From contig ML986612.1 of NCBI GenBank assembly GCA_010094045.1, positions 328,440-392,439 on the forward strand: a stretch of 64,000 bases of DNA, given 5' to 3'. Below the pieces are notes generated by a model. That model worked only from the letters and a program-made list of their open reading frames with translations. It was not told the DNA's origin and did no database searches. Made by a program: the position numbers and the translations under genes. Shown here in pieces: positions 12,204 through 23,019 of this stretch. Each line of letters opens with the position of its first letter. Positions within the stretch are counted from its first letter, which is position 1. This DNA is from Lojkania enalia (taxonomy: Eukaryota; Ascomycota; Dothideomycetes; Pleosporales).

Positions 12204-15200
12204 TTACTCAGCTGGAGGAGCAGACGTAGAATCCGGGGCCTTGGGCGGGTCTTCCTCGGCACCGGGTTCGGCGTCGCCGACGTCTTTTGTCTCCGGCGAA
12301 GACTTTTTGGCTAGAGCTCCATTCGGAACAGCCGGCGAACCGGGTACAGGAGTCAGTGGCTCGACGCTCGGTCGCGAAGTATGGGTGCGGATTGGCGTGG
12401 GAAGAACACTAGATGTTGAGGGTAGTGGACTGGTCACGTTTGGCGTGAATGTTTGCAGCTGTGAGGCGGTAGGCGCCGATGCTGCTGCTGTCGGGTCCGG
12501 ATTGGGCTTTGCATTCGCCGATGAAGAGGTGAGAGATGTTAATGGAAGACTACTTGCTGCTTCGACTGCTGCGTCACTAGCCGCAATCGCTGCCGCAGCT
12601 GAGGCGGCTTCCGCTCGCGAAAACCCGGTGCTATTAGCAATATTTTGATGGCTTCCGGTTCCGTTAGTATCACCCCTTTGAGCATTTGTAGAATCTGGAC
12701 CCTTGCGAGCGGTCTCTGCTTTTGTCGGTCCAGAACGTGTGCCTGGAATCACCTTTTGTATCGCATCGAAGATAGCCTTCTCAGTTTCGTCAAGCTTCGC
12801 TTGTTGTTCGGGGTGGAATATCGCACGGATCGCGGTGTCGATGATGGCTTGCTGAGCCGGCACCTTGTCTAGGTAAGTGTTGCGAAAGGTTTCAACTTGG
12901 TTTATGATATCGGCACTAGTGTTGGCGGGATACCGACCCGGAATAGAGCGCTGGCTATAAACGGGATTTTCCTGAAACCGACCCTGATTTTGAGTGGACG
13001 CCTGGGAGAGTGTAGGTTGCACAGGGGTAGTTACGCCCTGAGAAGTTGATGTGGAAGGGTTGGCCTGGCCATATGGCGTGTACGGTAGAGGGAGAGTGGC
13101 CGAGTACGGACTCGCACCTGCTGTTACATGATGAGCACCTTGCGTTCCTGCAGTCGTATAAACCCCATAAGCTGATTGCGGGGCGCTTGTCGGAAACAAG
13201 ACCCCATAACCACCAGAACTCACGGGAGGTGTCTGAGGACTCGGCTGTGGATAGGGGCGAGGGGGGTTCGGATTCGGCGGACTACCAGCGGTATTGCCTC
13301 CTGCCCATGGAGAGGTGTAAGGAGATGCATTTGGTGGAGCCGGCGGAGCAGGAGTGGACGCGGATGCTGCGCTGCGTGCAAGACTGGGTGGTAAACGAGG
13401 ACCTACGTTTGGAGAAACTTGCGGTGCACCATTTGATATTGGTGGATGAGAAGGCATCCCTGGATAATATGTATTCCCGGTGGGTCCATATGGCGGGACA
13501 TATCCATTTGCCTGTGGATAAAATCCTTGTCGTTGTGCCTGATTCATCTGAGGCGGGGTGATCTGTCTCTTTCTCCGCTCCTTCTCGATAGAGACAAGAG
13601 GATTGATTCTCCAGTTGAACCCTTTACCTTCCTTGTCCCCTTTAACAAACGCATCATGTTGGCCCAAGTTGTGCCTCACACTCGATTGCCAGCCACTAGT
13701 CGTAGTCTTGAATTTGTACCAAGGATACTTTTTCTCAATAAAACTATAGATTTGTTGGAGATTCATTTGACCAGTTGGCGAGGAGGAAATAGCTTCGTGA
13801 ATGAGAACAACGTAATTCGCAGATGGGCGTTGCAGTTGCTCTTCGGTGTAGTCTTCGATCCGCATTGGGGGTGATGGCGTTCTTGCAGGCCTGCTAAGTT
13901 TCGCAGGCTTCTTCTCAGAGGTTATATCCTCGCCATCGCCCTTTTCAATACTGTCCTTGACGTCCTCATCCTCGCCCTCGCCAGGATTTGAATCTTTCCG
14001 CGCGCGTGGAGCCTTCGGCTTGTTGATTAACACTGAGATATCTCCTGTATCTTGGCCCGCAGCCTGTGCCTTTTCCATTTCCTTGCCAATTTTGAGTAGC
14101 TGAGATCTCTGTCGTTTAGACATGAGGCCATCCTTTGGTGGTCGACCGGGGCCCTTACGTTTCGCAATAACACGACCGATGAGGGCCGAAGGAAGTTTAT
14201 AGTTCTCAGCAAGTTCAGCAGTAATAAGACCCTCAATCTCACCTTCTTCAGAAGGTTGTCTGACCTCTGCACTTGGTTTCTTTACTTGAACAGGACTGGT
14301 ACTCTTTGGTGTTGGGACAGGTTCGAGCTTCTCTTTTGGCATTTCCTTCGTAGACTCCTTTACAGGATTCTTACCCTTCTCCTTCGGTAACTCTTTATGA
14401 GTTTCTTTCGACTTGGTCTTCTGTTTCTTTGTAGGTAGTTCAGGCGGCGAGACTTCGCGCATTGTCTTTCGTTTATGACCCCGTTTCGAATCTTTATGAG
14501 AGGCAGTTGATAGTGGCGGCTTCTTTTTCAACTTAAGCTTGAGGGTGTGCTTCTTGGGAGGTAATACTGGCATTGATAACAATTCATCTTCTTCTTCTTC
14601 TTCATCATTCTCCTCTTCACCAAGCGCGTCCTCTTCTGAAGATATATCGTGGTCCATTGGCATGTGAAATACATGCTTTGGGTTAATGCTTGCATCTTCA
14701 CTTCCAGAGTCATCCATCTGCTCTTCACTCTCAAGTTCGCCTTGGCCATTTTCAAAAGAGAAACTCATGGGACGGGAGTTAGAGTCTTGGCGAGCGCGCT
14801 GCTCCTCGGTCAAGGCAATGTCCGGCAAAAAGAAAGTTATTTCCACCGCACCTATAACCATGCGCTCCCCATGTTCAAGCGGGATGATGGATCCCTTTGG
14901 ATAGAACTGTTCTTCATGATGGAGGCCATTTGCGCCCAGAACCTCGAGGTCAAATCCTCCGCGTTCAAAGTTGTAGAAAATTTTGGCGTGTTGTCGTGAG
15001 ATGGCCTTCGGTCGCCCAGCGCCCGTTAGGTCGGTGACTTGCTGTGGGTGTATGGGCACTAGCGGGCAGTCGTCAACATCCTCGGGGACAATGTTTTGGT
15101 AATTGTCCGGCAGCTCTTCGAATGTCTGCATCAGAACGTGCTGAGGAGCGTGCTCTTCCTGGCTGGAGGGGCCACGGTGGTGCGATGAGGAGCTATGAGA

Positions 15201-15896
15201 CTGCGAGGCGACACTCTGGCGACGCTGCTGCTGGTACTCGATAGGGAGTGCTGCAATTGGGGCGTTCAGAATGCCGCCCGAAGCGCTCACAACGCTGCGA
15301 GCAGTGTGAGCATGGCGCTTCCGCTTCTTGCCTCGTATGATGGCGTCGGCGCGTTTGTCATCCCCCGCTTCTCGCAGGCGCTGGGCCTTGAGCAGACGGT
15401 TCATGTCGCGGTGGGCAAGCTCCACATTGCGGCCAAGGATGACCTGGTATGTATGCATGTAGTAGGAGCCATCGCAGAAGCGTAGACGCGCGAAGGCACT
15501 CAGGCGTTGCTCGTGCTGCGCTGGCTGCTGGACATCGCGGTGTTGGTCGAGCATGTTCACGTTGACGGACGGGTATTCGACGGCCGTGGCCATGTCCGCG
15601 GGCTGGTCGTGAAGGACGGCGAGGGCAGCGGCCTGCGCCTGCGGATGCATATCGACTGCCTCTGGATGAGCAGCATCTGACTGCGCGGCGGGGACGAGAT
15701 CATGGGAGAAGTCGAGAAGGGAAGATGCAGCGCCAGGCGCGATGGGCGCATCATCGCTGGTCGCAGCGTCCATGTCGGCGTTGTTGCCGGTGGTTGCGGG
15801 TGCGGAAAGCAAACAGCGAATGTCGGCGAGGACATTGTGGTCGGCAGAGTCATGGCCAGCGTGCGACGAGACGCCTCCACTGCTCACCATAGGCAT
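12204..15896 (-). CDS. fhl1: FHA and forkhead transcription factor, Fhl1-like, 1230 aa
   Basis: A single uninterrupted 1231-codon frame on the minus strand. Fhl1-type proteins combine an FHA phosphopeptide-binding domain with a forkhead DNA-binding domain; in yeast Fhl1 controls ribosomal-protein genes with Ifh1. Here the FHA domain is split: its first strands (YQVILGRN, about residues 150-157) are separated from the core (ISRQHAKIFYNFERGGFDL, from about 299) by roughly 140 low-complexity residues; it ends near VIGAVEITFFLP (about 347-358). A long acidic then Lys/Pro-rich linker follows, with an AT-hook-like KGPGRPPKDG near 582. The forkhead lies at about 690-770 (RPSANYVVLIHEAI, SSVRHNLGQHDAFVK, GFNWRI). 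The C-terminal 450 residues are Pro/Ser/Gln/Ala-rich. A nuclear location is expected. In the leader an ATG at 15910 opens an 8-codon frame that overlaps the main start, which could dampen translation if it is transcribed. Confidence 0.92.
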   Translation of the reverse strand: MPMVSSGGVSSHAGHDSADHNVLADIRCLLSAPATTGNNADMDAATSDDAPIAPGAASSLLDFSHDLVPAAQSDAAHPEAVDMHPQAQAAALAVLHDQPADMATAVEYPSVNVNMLDQHRDVQQPAQHEQRLSAFARLRFCDGSYYMHTYQVILGRNVELAHRDMNRLLKAQRLREAGDDKRADAIIRGKKRKRHAHTARSVVSASGGILNAPIAALPIEYQQQRRQSVASQSHSSSSHHRGPSSQEEHAPQHVLMQTFEELPDNYQNIVPEDVDDCPLVPIHPQQVTDLTGAGRPKAISRQHAKIFYNFERGGFDLEVLGANGLHHEEQFYPKGSIIPLEHGERMVIGAVEITFFLPDIALTEEQRARQDSNSRPMSFSFENGQGELESEEQMDDSGSEDASINPKHVFHMPMDHDISSEEDALGEEENDEEEEEDELLSMPVLPPKKHTLKLKLKKKPPLSTASHKDSKRGHKRKTMREVSPPELPTKKQKTKSKETHKELPKEKGKNPVKESTKEMPKEKLEPVPTPKSTSPVQVKKPSAEVRQPSEEGEIEGLITAELAENYKLPSALIGRVIAKRKGPGRPPKDGLMSKRQRSQLLKIGKEMEKAQAAGQDTGDISVLINKPKAPRARKDSNPGEGEDEDVKDSIEKGDGEDITSEKKPAKLSRPARTPSPPMRIEDYTEEQLQRPSANYVVLIHEAISSSPTGQMNLQQIYSFIEKKYPWYKFKTTTSGWQSSVRHNLGQHDAFVKGDKEGKGFNWRINPLVSIEKERRKRQITPPQMNQAQRQGFYPQANGYVPPYGPTGNTYYPGMPSHPPISNGAPQVSPNVGPRLPPSLARSAASASTPAPPAPPNASPYTSPWAGGNTAGSPPNPNPPRPYPQPSPQTPPVSSGGYGVLFPTSAPQSAYGVYTTAGTQGAHHVTAGASPYSATLPLPYTPYGQANPSTSTSQGVTTPVQPTLSQASTQNQGRFQENPVYSQRSIPGRYPANTSADIINQVETFRNTYLDKVPAQQAIIDTAIRAIFHPEQQAKLDETEKAIFDAIQKVIPGTRSGPTKAETARKGPDSTNAQRGDTNGTGSHQNIANSTGFSRAEAASAAAAIAASDAAVEAASSLPLTSLTSSSANAKPNPDPTAAASAPTASQLQTFTPNVTSPLPSTSSVLPTPIRTHTSRPSVEPLTPVPGSPAVPNGALAKKSSPETKDVGDAEPGAEEDPPKAPDSTSAPPAE

Positions 15897-16674
15897 GCTG
15901 CCGTCGCCATTGTCGCGTTGCAGCGGAGAAGTCTGTGCAGTCGGTCAGTTAATCATTCGGCCTCGCCCACGTCGCGCACGGAGCCTGGGAGTGCTACCTG
16001 ATATTGGCAGCGTGTTCAAAGGTAAATAGGAAGGTGATTGCGGTCTGCAGAAACGTTGCAGCAATAGTAATGAAATTGTAGGGGTGGAACGTCCTCACCT
16101 GCAGTTCGATCGCGTTGGACGAGGCCGAGTGGCGGCGGTGTCGGTCAGTGTTGAGGCGCCTGCGGCACATCCCGGTCGCTGCTCTCAGTCTAGGCTGCTT
16201 GGCATCTTAGCCTCCATCGTCCACCCCAATATCCATCAAGAGCAAGTCATCCCCATTAAAAGGGAGAACAGTCGTTCAAGAATAGGTCATTTTCTCTGAA
16301 GAATAGTCGTCAGAACCCTTATCAGAAGCGCTGAAGAGCTAGCCACCCCCTATTCATTGGGTACTATTTAAATGAGAACCAAGTATCATCTATGATCTCA
16401 TATCAAACTTAAACTATCCCGAGTTTAAATTTGCTAGCTTTGTGGCGCCTTATAAAGGGTACTAAAGAGTAGGCATTGCACTGGAACTCTCGCAGGTAGG
16501 ACGTAAAACTGAGGATCTTTAACATGCTAAGCCTATTACTAGGGCTGTCTAGCTACTCGTATTGCTGCCGTCTTAACTAGAGCTAGTTCGAATTCCCTGG
16601 CCTTTGCCCCTTCGGTCTGTGCAAGAGCCATTGTCTCTCTGGTAGTAGGAAGAAACAATTTTATCCTTTCGAGG
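15897..16674. promoter_or_regulatory. divergent promoter region of fhl1 and the 2OG oxygenase
   Basis: This 778-bp region separates two divergent genes. The half near fhl1 is GC-richer and probably contains its 5' leader, possibly with an intron; the half near 16340-16500 is AT-rich. Short frames on both strands show no protein-like sequence. Confidence 0.5.
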
Positions 16675-17472
16675 ATGCCTTTCAAAAACAAAGGGAAAAT
16701 CGAACCATATACCAAGTCTTCCACCTCTTCTTCTAAAAAGAATACAAAGCAATTGCTCGAATGGCCTGCATTCCAGCCACTTATTCCGAAGTCAGACTTG
16801 TCACTCCAGGAAGCACTACCTGGTCAGATTGTCACTATTTCAAATTTCTGGACTGCAACGCTTTGCAGGAACTACGTCTCATTCCTCCGATCACTTCCAC
16901 TAGCGACCACTCCCGGGAAGCCTAAGAGGGGTGATGCCGTTCGCGTCAATGACCGTTTTCAGATCGACGATCCTGTCTTCGCAGAGCGGCTCTGGAGTGG
17001 TACCCCACTAAAGGATCTTGTGCTCGGCAACTCAGAGGGTGGCCTTCTCGGACTGGGTGAGACCGAGCGAAAGCAGCTGTGGGGCGGGGAAGTTGTCGGT
17101 TTGAATCCAAATATTCGCATTTATCGATATTCCAAGGGTCAGTTCTTCGACCAGCACTATGATGATTCGAATAACGTGATCATCCCTGGATCGCCTTCAA
17201 TACCTGCCCGAACGACTTGGACTCTTCTGCTCTACCTTACATCACCCGCCACTGGCTGTATTGGCGGCGAGACAGTGTTCTATCCTGAACCTGAGCCGTC
17301 GAAGAAGAAGGCCAAGAGCAGAGAACCACCCCAAGAGCCATTCGTGGTAGACTTAGAGACGGGCCTTGCGTTACTACACCGCCATGGAGCCGAATGTATG
17401 CTTCATGAGGGTCGTGAAGTTTTAGAGGGCGAGAAATGGGTTATTAGAAGCGATCTTTGCGTGAGACGGTAA
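16675..17472 (+). CDS. 2OG-Fe(II) oxygenase, prolyl-4-hydroxylase-like, 265 aa
   Basis: Intronless 265-codon frame. The C-terminal half is a prolyl-4-hydroxylase-type 2-oxoglutarate/Fe(II) dioxygenase domain (about residues 140-262). The metal-binding residues are visible: H161 and D163 in QHYDDS, and the distal H244 in LHEGREV; R258 in KWVIRSD is the expected 2-oxoglutarate contact, and GGETVFY (about 197) is the usual strand. The first 50 residues are basic and polar (KNKGKIEPYTK, SSSKKNTK) with no signal peptide, so a cytosolic or nuclear enzyme is likely rather than a secretory collagen-type hydroxylase. The substrate cannot be told from sequence. The domain and residues are complete, so activity is expected. 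Confidence 0.9.
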   Translation: MPFKNKGKIEPYTKSSTSSSKKNTKQLLEWPAFQPLIPKSDLSLQEALPGQIVTISNFWTATLCRNYVSFLRSLPLATTPGKPKRGDAVRVNDRFQIDDPVFAERLWSGTPLKDLVLGNSEGGLLGLGETERKQLWGGEVVGLNPNIRIYRYSKGQFFDQHYDDSNNVIIPGSPSIPARTTWTLLLYLTSPATGCIGGETVFYPEPEPSKKKAKSREPPQEPFVVDLETGLALLHRHGAECMLHEGREVLEGEKWVIRSDLCVRR

Positions 17473-19385
17473 CCTGTGAGGCGGTAACCTAATGTACGTA
17501 TGCCATAATATTAGTGGCAAAAGTTACAATCCTTCAAAGCTCCTCACATATATGTTACTCCTTTACCGTATTCAACCCCTTGTAGACTCGATATTCGATA
17601 TCTAATCTATATGTTAACGATAATCTCATGAATTGACTTAGGGGTACGGATTATATATCCATCAGGTCAACTTAATTAATCCCGAAGTATCCTCACACTA
17701 GTATTATACAACGCTGCTAGGGTTTATAGGTAGAAGCTTCAGTCCCGATTATTACAGAACGCGGTATATATCAAATGGGGATCGAGCCTTCACCACATAA
17801 CCTATTGAAATAGCAAAAATGGCCCACTCTTACTTCAAACTAGTATATAGGTAAGTTGAACAAAGAGTGCAGTCTTCAGTTCTATACCCGAGATCTAAAC
17901 TTCTTCCATAAATTGTCTTGACGCATATAAAAGAGCCTTGTAACAACATCCCTCAGATTCAATTATACCTAGTTTCTCCACAAACTCAATGTAGATGGGA
18001 CGAAGATAGTATTATCCTCCGACAGTGCATTACCCTGGAAGCTCGCTAGAGTAATTGGCTTACAGACTAGGAGAGGTAGGGAACGAAAAAAATGCGCACA
18101 ACGCCGAGGGCCACCAAATTACCAGATAAATTTCATATAATTACATCCACCGGGGACGCAGCCCTGTCACATTTACCGAGATCATGCCCGAACGACTCGT
18201 GCACGGCGTGCAGTAGCCTGTCCCATACAACAACAGTTCGATGATGTCTCAGCTCACATCATTGTCTTCTAAGAAAATGCATAACGAATGTTAGTCTACA
18301 GACTATAGGGATTTGCGGTAGTTGCGTAAATGCGTAGAAAGTAGTATTTAGAGCGTCAACGTTATAGGTATTCTACAGAAGTAGATGCCGTTCTGAAAAC
18401 ATCCAAATCAGCCCAAAAACACATTCGTATGAATCAGAATCTTCCGTTCAAGGCGATCGCTTCCCCCAAATGCAACTTGCACTTCCGTGAACTTAGACAG
18501 AATAGAGATCTAGTAGTAATTCTAGGTAGAATGATATGCATCAATCGCGTTGAGAAAAGACTCGCTAAGGAATTCGAAGGCGATAACCAGGAGAAGACTC
18601 GAGCGTACGAAGCAGTGACCGCAAAGACATATGTCGTCGGGTGTCCGTGAACACAGCTATTACACCCAATGTAGTTGAGGCAGCGATTGCGTTGGAGGAA
18701 CCGCTTTCTAGTATCACGCACCGGCAATATGATTGATATCATCGATGTGACGGAGAATATAGTGCGCCTTACATAAAGTATTATTCTAAAAGCTAAAGTG
18801 CTATATATAATATCGCCTCCAGTGTTATGATCGTTCTCACGCAAACTCAGTGACTCGTTGCCAGTTATGCTTACGATTATCGAATGTTACGGATGCTAAT
18901 GTAAGGATTCCATTCAGTTATGAAATATTTTAGCTAGATAGATGTTGGGTCCTGGAGAAAATCAAAAGAGCTTGATACTAGAATAAGGGGGAAAAAATGT
19001 TCTTTAAAATCAAACTAGTTTCGATATTTTATTTAGATTTATACGCTGAAGTAATCGCCTATAACGTGGGAGCACAAGCGAACTTATCACCCAAGCAAGC
19101 TGATTATTATACCAAGACCCTATCAAACTTCGGAATACCGATTTTTATGGTAGTATACTACAACCTACAAATGCGAAATCGACTTAGAAAGAAGTTAGAA
19201 TATAGCTAGCTCTCTAGGCTCTTCAGTAGGACGCGTTATTAAGTATGCGACGTATTGGGTCTATCTATAATACCTCCTAAAGTACTCTAAGTTCTCGAAA
19301 GCATAGAATAGCTCCACGACGCGATTGCTGGCCTCATTCAATAAAGCTCATTGAGACTGAGGAGTGGGTAATTATTTAGCATATA
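17473..19385. other. AT-rich gene-free block
   Basis: Strongly AT-rich with only short frames on both strands (18429-18844 and 18997-19209 are the longest); none shows domain-like sequence. Probably decayed repeat DNA leading into the transposase relic that follows. Confidence 0.55.
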
Positions 19386-19810
19386 CTCGATTTACATTTG
19401 CAAGGATTTCCGCTTCAGCTCACTACTGTTCGAGACATAGCTAATTCACTGCTAGCTGCGCGCTCTACTAGCCAGGTTAGAAAGGACTGGGTAAAGAACT
19501 TTGTTAAACGAGCGCCTAGGCTTAAAGTGAAATTCAATCGAAAGTACAATTAATTAAAAGCGAGATGCGAGGATCCTAAGGCTATCAGAGGCTGGTTCTG
19601 GCTTTTATAGACTATAAAGGCTAAGTACTATATGTCACGATGCCAGAGGGGGAGGTGGCAGCCAAAAGCGATATAAATTGAAGGGTATCGAGGGTCTATG
19701 TAGCTGACGTAATAGCCGAATATTCGACGTGACACTATATCCTCGACAAAGATACACACAATTTTAATAAATCAGGCTTTATAATAGGCGTCATTTCAAT
19801 AGGAATACCA
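19386..19810 (+). mobile_element. decayed pogo/Fot-type DNA transposon (transposase relic)
   Basis: Translation of the plus strand from 19386 gives, with interruptions, the order of segments typical of fungal pogo-family transposases: a start around LDLHLQGFPLQLTTVRDIAN, the Tc5-type DNA-binding stretch DWVKNFVKRAPRLKVKFNRK (near 19480-19550), then CEDPKAIRGWFWL. After a frameshift, HNFNKSGFIIGV appears at about 19757-19795. In intact relatives the last segment reads NFDE(T/S)GF, where the Asp is the first residue of the catalytic triad. Here Asp reads Asn and Glu reads Lys, both explained by G-to-A changes. Stops at the end of each segment and the frameshift show that the copy is dead. The pattern fits repeat-induced point mutation. 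Terminal inverted repeats were not identified, so the element boundaries are unknown; the region to about 20250 may also belong to it. Confidence 0.8.
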
Positions 19811-20322
19811 CACTCAGTAGGTATCATCGATGAGAGGATGCCTATCATAAGCACTGAATCGGTTCAACGAAGAATTAGCTTCTAAGTCTTAGTACTCGTT
19901 TCCTGCAATCCCCGAAGCACGGCGGAATCCCGTATAATCCGGAGATTGTAGGTGTTTTCAAACATGTGTATATTATTCCTATTATATTTAAGGCGGTCAA
20001 TAAAAATCTAGGGTTTCTATATAATGTGCATGGGCTACTTATAAATATTGCCTTGCTATCCTAAAAAATTGACAACCAGTTTAACGAATACACTCGTCAT
20101 GAAGCCTCATGCTACTTATTACGGATTGGAATATAGCATAAATCATTACCGAGGGTATGTATTCATACAAAGGAGTACTAAACGCGTAACCGAATCATAT
20201 GAGCCAAACTTCCCAATATCGCTTCCTTGTTCATTCTATAGTCTCACGTGAGGTCCATGTGCCAGGCAAGGACTAATCTTTTGGACTCTTTAGACGTCGT
20301 CGCCTATGCCTTCTTCAGGCTG
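19811..20322. other. AT-rich stretch after the transposase relic
   Basis: No recognisable gene. Probably the rest of the decayed element followed by the 3' flank of the DUF7053 gene. Confidence 0.45.
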
Positions 20323-20991
20323 CTATCCATATGTAATCTTATCCGGCAATCTCTCTTCGTCCTTGGCAGAGATCGGACTCTGCTCCTCTGGATCCGCCTT
20401 GCCTTTCCCCTTAGCCGCCGTCTGGGCTACTTGCTCCTGCCGCTTCAACATCTCTACCTTTTCCACCACTTTCTTACAAATATCCCTGTGCGCGCCCTCC
20501 ATGCTCTTCCGGACAAACGGCATCATCCACCATGCACATTGCACCTCGACATCCTCCACAAGCACCCACTCTGCATATCCAATGCCCTCACCCTCGCCCT
20601 CAACCTCGCCGTCATCCGCACCGCCCTTTATCACGCGGAACTCGGCACGTAGGGTAACTCCGCCTGGCGCGTCGGCCCGCGTCTTGATGCCGTGTGGCGT
20701 GTCTTGAAAACATGAGGGGAAGTTAATGTATTTTTTACCCCATTCGCCGATGCCAGGAAGGACGGTAACGCACTCGGTGACGGAGTAGGTGTGCACGGGG
20801 TGCAGGTCGACTGGGTACCAGTATGTGTCTTTCTTCGTCTCTGGATTGGTCTCGGGCAGTTTCTCGTGGCCCGTCGTGAGGGCCTGGAGGCTGAGGCAGG
20901 TGTTGTGGTCGTGGAGCGCCGCAATCACATCCTCGGGATTAAGGTGTGGGGGAATGAGGGCCGCGACATGGAGGTTGTGTTTGGCAGTCAT
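20323..20991 (-). CDS. DUF7053 domain protein, 222 aa
   Basis: Intronless minus-strand frame of 223 codons including the stop. The sequence follows the fungal DUF7053 layout: an N-terminal strand and helix with IPPHLNPEDVIAALHDHN (about residues 13-30), then YSVTECVTVLPGIGEWGKKY (about 70-90), FPSCFQDTPHGIKTRADAPG, a strand VTLRAEFRV, an acidic insertion (DDGEVEGEGEGIG), and a C-terminal helix MMPFVRKSMEGAHRDICKKV (about 158-178). The tail is polar with GKGKADPEEQ. DUF7053 proteins are small, probably START/SRPBCC-like fungal proteins of unknown role; the fold is inference. No signal peptide or membrane segment. The family is about 180-230 residues, so the gene looks complete. Base composition is GC-rich compared with the AT-rich block on its 3' side. 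Confidence 0.82.
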   Translation of the reverse strand: MTAKHNLHVAALIPPHLNPEDVIAALHDHNTCLSLQALTTGHEKLPETNPETKKDTYWYPVDLHPVHTYSVTECVTVLPGIGEWGKKYINFPSCFQDTPHGIKTRADAPGGVTLRAEFRVIKGGADDGEVEGEGEGIGYAEWVLVEDVEVQCAWWMMPFVRKSMEGAHRDICKKVVEKVEMLKRQEQVAQTAAKGKGKADPEEQSPISAKDEERLPDKITYG

Positions 20992-21750
20992 GGTGTGGTG
21001 CCGCGCAAATGTCTCCAGGAAGAAAGAAGAGCAAGGATGCTAGAATCGAAGAGCGATGAAAGAAAAACGAGCGAGCGATTGGCGCTAGATCATGGTGAAG
21101 AAGGGTAAAAGAGAGCAGGCTTAGGGCGCTGCACTGTGCTGAGTGGAGGATGCGGTGCCGTGTGCTATATTCAGCTGGCGGCTGTCTGTGAGGCGCGCCA
21201 GCCTCCACTGGCGTCATCCGTAACTCGGTGTTGCCAGCATCCGACATCTGTGCTACTCCACGAGCGGCATCGTGCACTACCCACGGATAGATCTGGGATA
21301 GTACCGGCCAATATTCGCTTAGACCATTCAGAGGTATTGATCCGTCTAATGAATGTTGGTCGTCAGACAACTCTCTAAAGCTTAATCGCACAACGGTAGA
21401 TCTCATGAAGTGACCAAACTCGATCGAGTCTTAGCAACTCCAACAATTTTGAGCCCTGACGCCTTATTCTTTCCCAGCCAACAATACTTAAAGGGATACT
21501 CCAAAGCATCCTATTTTCCTATTGCAGCCGAGCATATCTAGCCACATAAGTCTCGCGGCGCCCATAGCGAATGTGTTGTACGACAAGGCATGAAACGGAT
21601 ATGTCAGCCTTCAGTCTCGTTTATGAATATGATGGACATTGTGCACGGCGGCTTCCATCTAGCTTTCCCATCATATATCTTTCACTAACGTTCTCATTCC
21701 TTGACCGAACTTCAGGCATCGTTCTATCTAAGCTCTGGCCATACAGGAAC
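20992..21750. promoter_or_regulatory. divergent promoter region
   Basis: Between the DUF7053 gene (minus) and the membrane protein gene (plus). It holds overlapping short frames without protein character. An in-frame extension of the membrane protein back to an ATG at 21571 is possible but not favoured. Confidence 0.45.
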
Positions 21751-22925
21751 ATGAGCTTTAGGTCGTTCAGCAGCGACCGCAGAGGCTCCTCCTTCGAGAT
21801 CGAGGCCTCTTGCTATGCTTTGAAGACACCACTCAACTGCAGCGTTTCATTTGGAAGCCCAAACGGGACCCTGACATTTGGATTTTTTGCTCGAGGAAAC
21901 TTTGAAGCCAACGCAGATATTGCAGGCACCGGGGTAGGTAAATGGTCGAAATATTGCTCAAGACGACATCTAACGTCACTCTTTAACGACAGATCTATGT
22001 CGCGCTCTTAGTTCAAGCATTTTTCATCTACCTCCTTGCAATACCCCTCGCACTCACTCATTCAAAAAGGTCCTGGGTATCTCGATGCTACCATATGCTC
22101 TTCACAATCTCAGACATTATGACCATCCTGACCGTGGCGTACATGATAAATTTCGAACTGACTGGCAAATGTAGCATGTCTACATATCACTATTATGTCG
22201 CGTTCGACTCCGTCCTCATTGCGTGCTCTTGCATATTAGCAGTTTTTACCACTTCCGGACGCCGGTATTGGGACAGCTTCGCAGGTGTCTTCAGATTCCT
22301 CGCTATGCTAATCATTTTTGTACTTCTGGGCGTTTTCCTTGGATATCAGGCCCTAAGGCACTGGAGCACAGATTTCCCAGAGTGGAATCCACCAGATACT
22401 AGAACGAGAAACGATAGCACGCTTTTACTCCCTGCATCGTGCTTTCTCGATCCTAGTTTGATCGCGACTCGGAGCCCCTATGCAGGCGCTTTGGATGAGC
22501 AGAAGATGTCCAGGATTGGATGGCCCGTTAGGACGTATGAGCTTCCGGAGATCTGGATCTATATCTTTTTGGTCGTGACGTTTGTTGGGGCAAGCATCGC
22601 GTATGCGTACAACTGGCTTTACAAGTGCAAGTACCGCAGCAACCCTTTTATCACATTGAGAGGATTTGATATGAGGTGGCTCTGGGCCATCACACTTCTC
22701 CCTTGTCTGGGCACATATTTCTTCTGTGCCTGGCATATCTTTAGACTTAGGCAATGGGCGAGATTGTCCGGATGGATGAGGGACGAGAGCGAGGATGATT
22801 GGTCCTCTGTTGGCCAACTCTTGCCGCTGCTCACGTTGTTACTGCTGCTCACGTCAGGCTTTGATTACGAACTGCTTGCGAGGAACAATAGATATGAGTA
22901 TGATATGAATAGGAGTGTTAACTAA
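21751..22925 (+). CDS. multi-pass membrane protein, 371 aa, function unknown
   Basis: Two exons, 21751-21933 and 21993-22925; the intron is 59 nt and both junctions are in phase 0. The N-terminal part is soluble and Cys-containing (FEIEASCYALKTPLNCSVSF, GTLTFGFFARGNFEANADIAG). It is followed by about seven hydrophobic segments: IYVALLVQAFFIYLLAIPLA, the stretch around MLFTISDIMTILTVAYMI, YVAFDSVLIACSCILAVF, FLAMLIIFVLLGVFLGY, IWIYIFLVVTFVGASIAYAY, LWAITLLPCLGTYFFCAW, and LLPLLTLLLLLTSG. The layout resembles a large set of uncharacterised fungal membrane proteins with an ADIAG motif before the first helix. An ATG at 21571 lies in the same frame and would add 60 residues; I start at 21751 because the sequence before it shows no matching pattern. 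Role unknown. Confidence 0.75.
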
Positions 22926-23019
22926 TGACTAGACTGCTAGTGAATATAAAAATAAATCTCTTCCCATTATTTTAGATTAGAAATGTAAGCCATATTTACC
23001 ACTTTGAATAACGCCACGC

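Noticed and set aside
12241..16029. Many plus-strand frames of 60-170 codons opposite the forkhead gene
   Set aside because: They are shadows of the GC-rich, low-complexity minus-strand coding sequence and show no independent domain.
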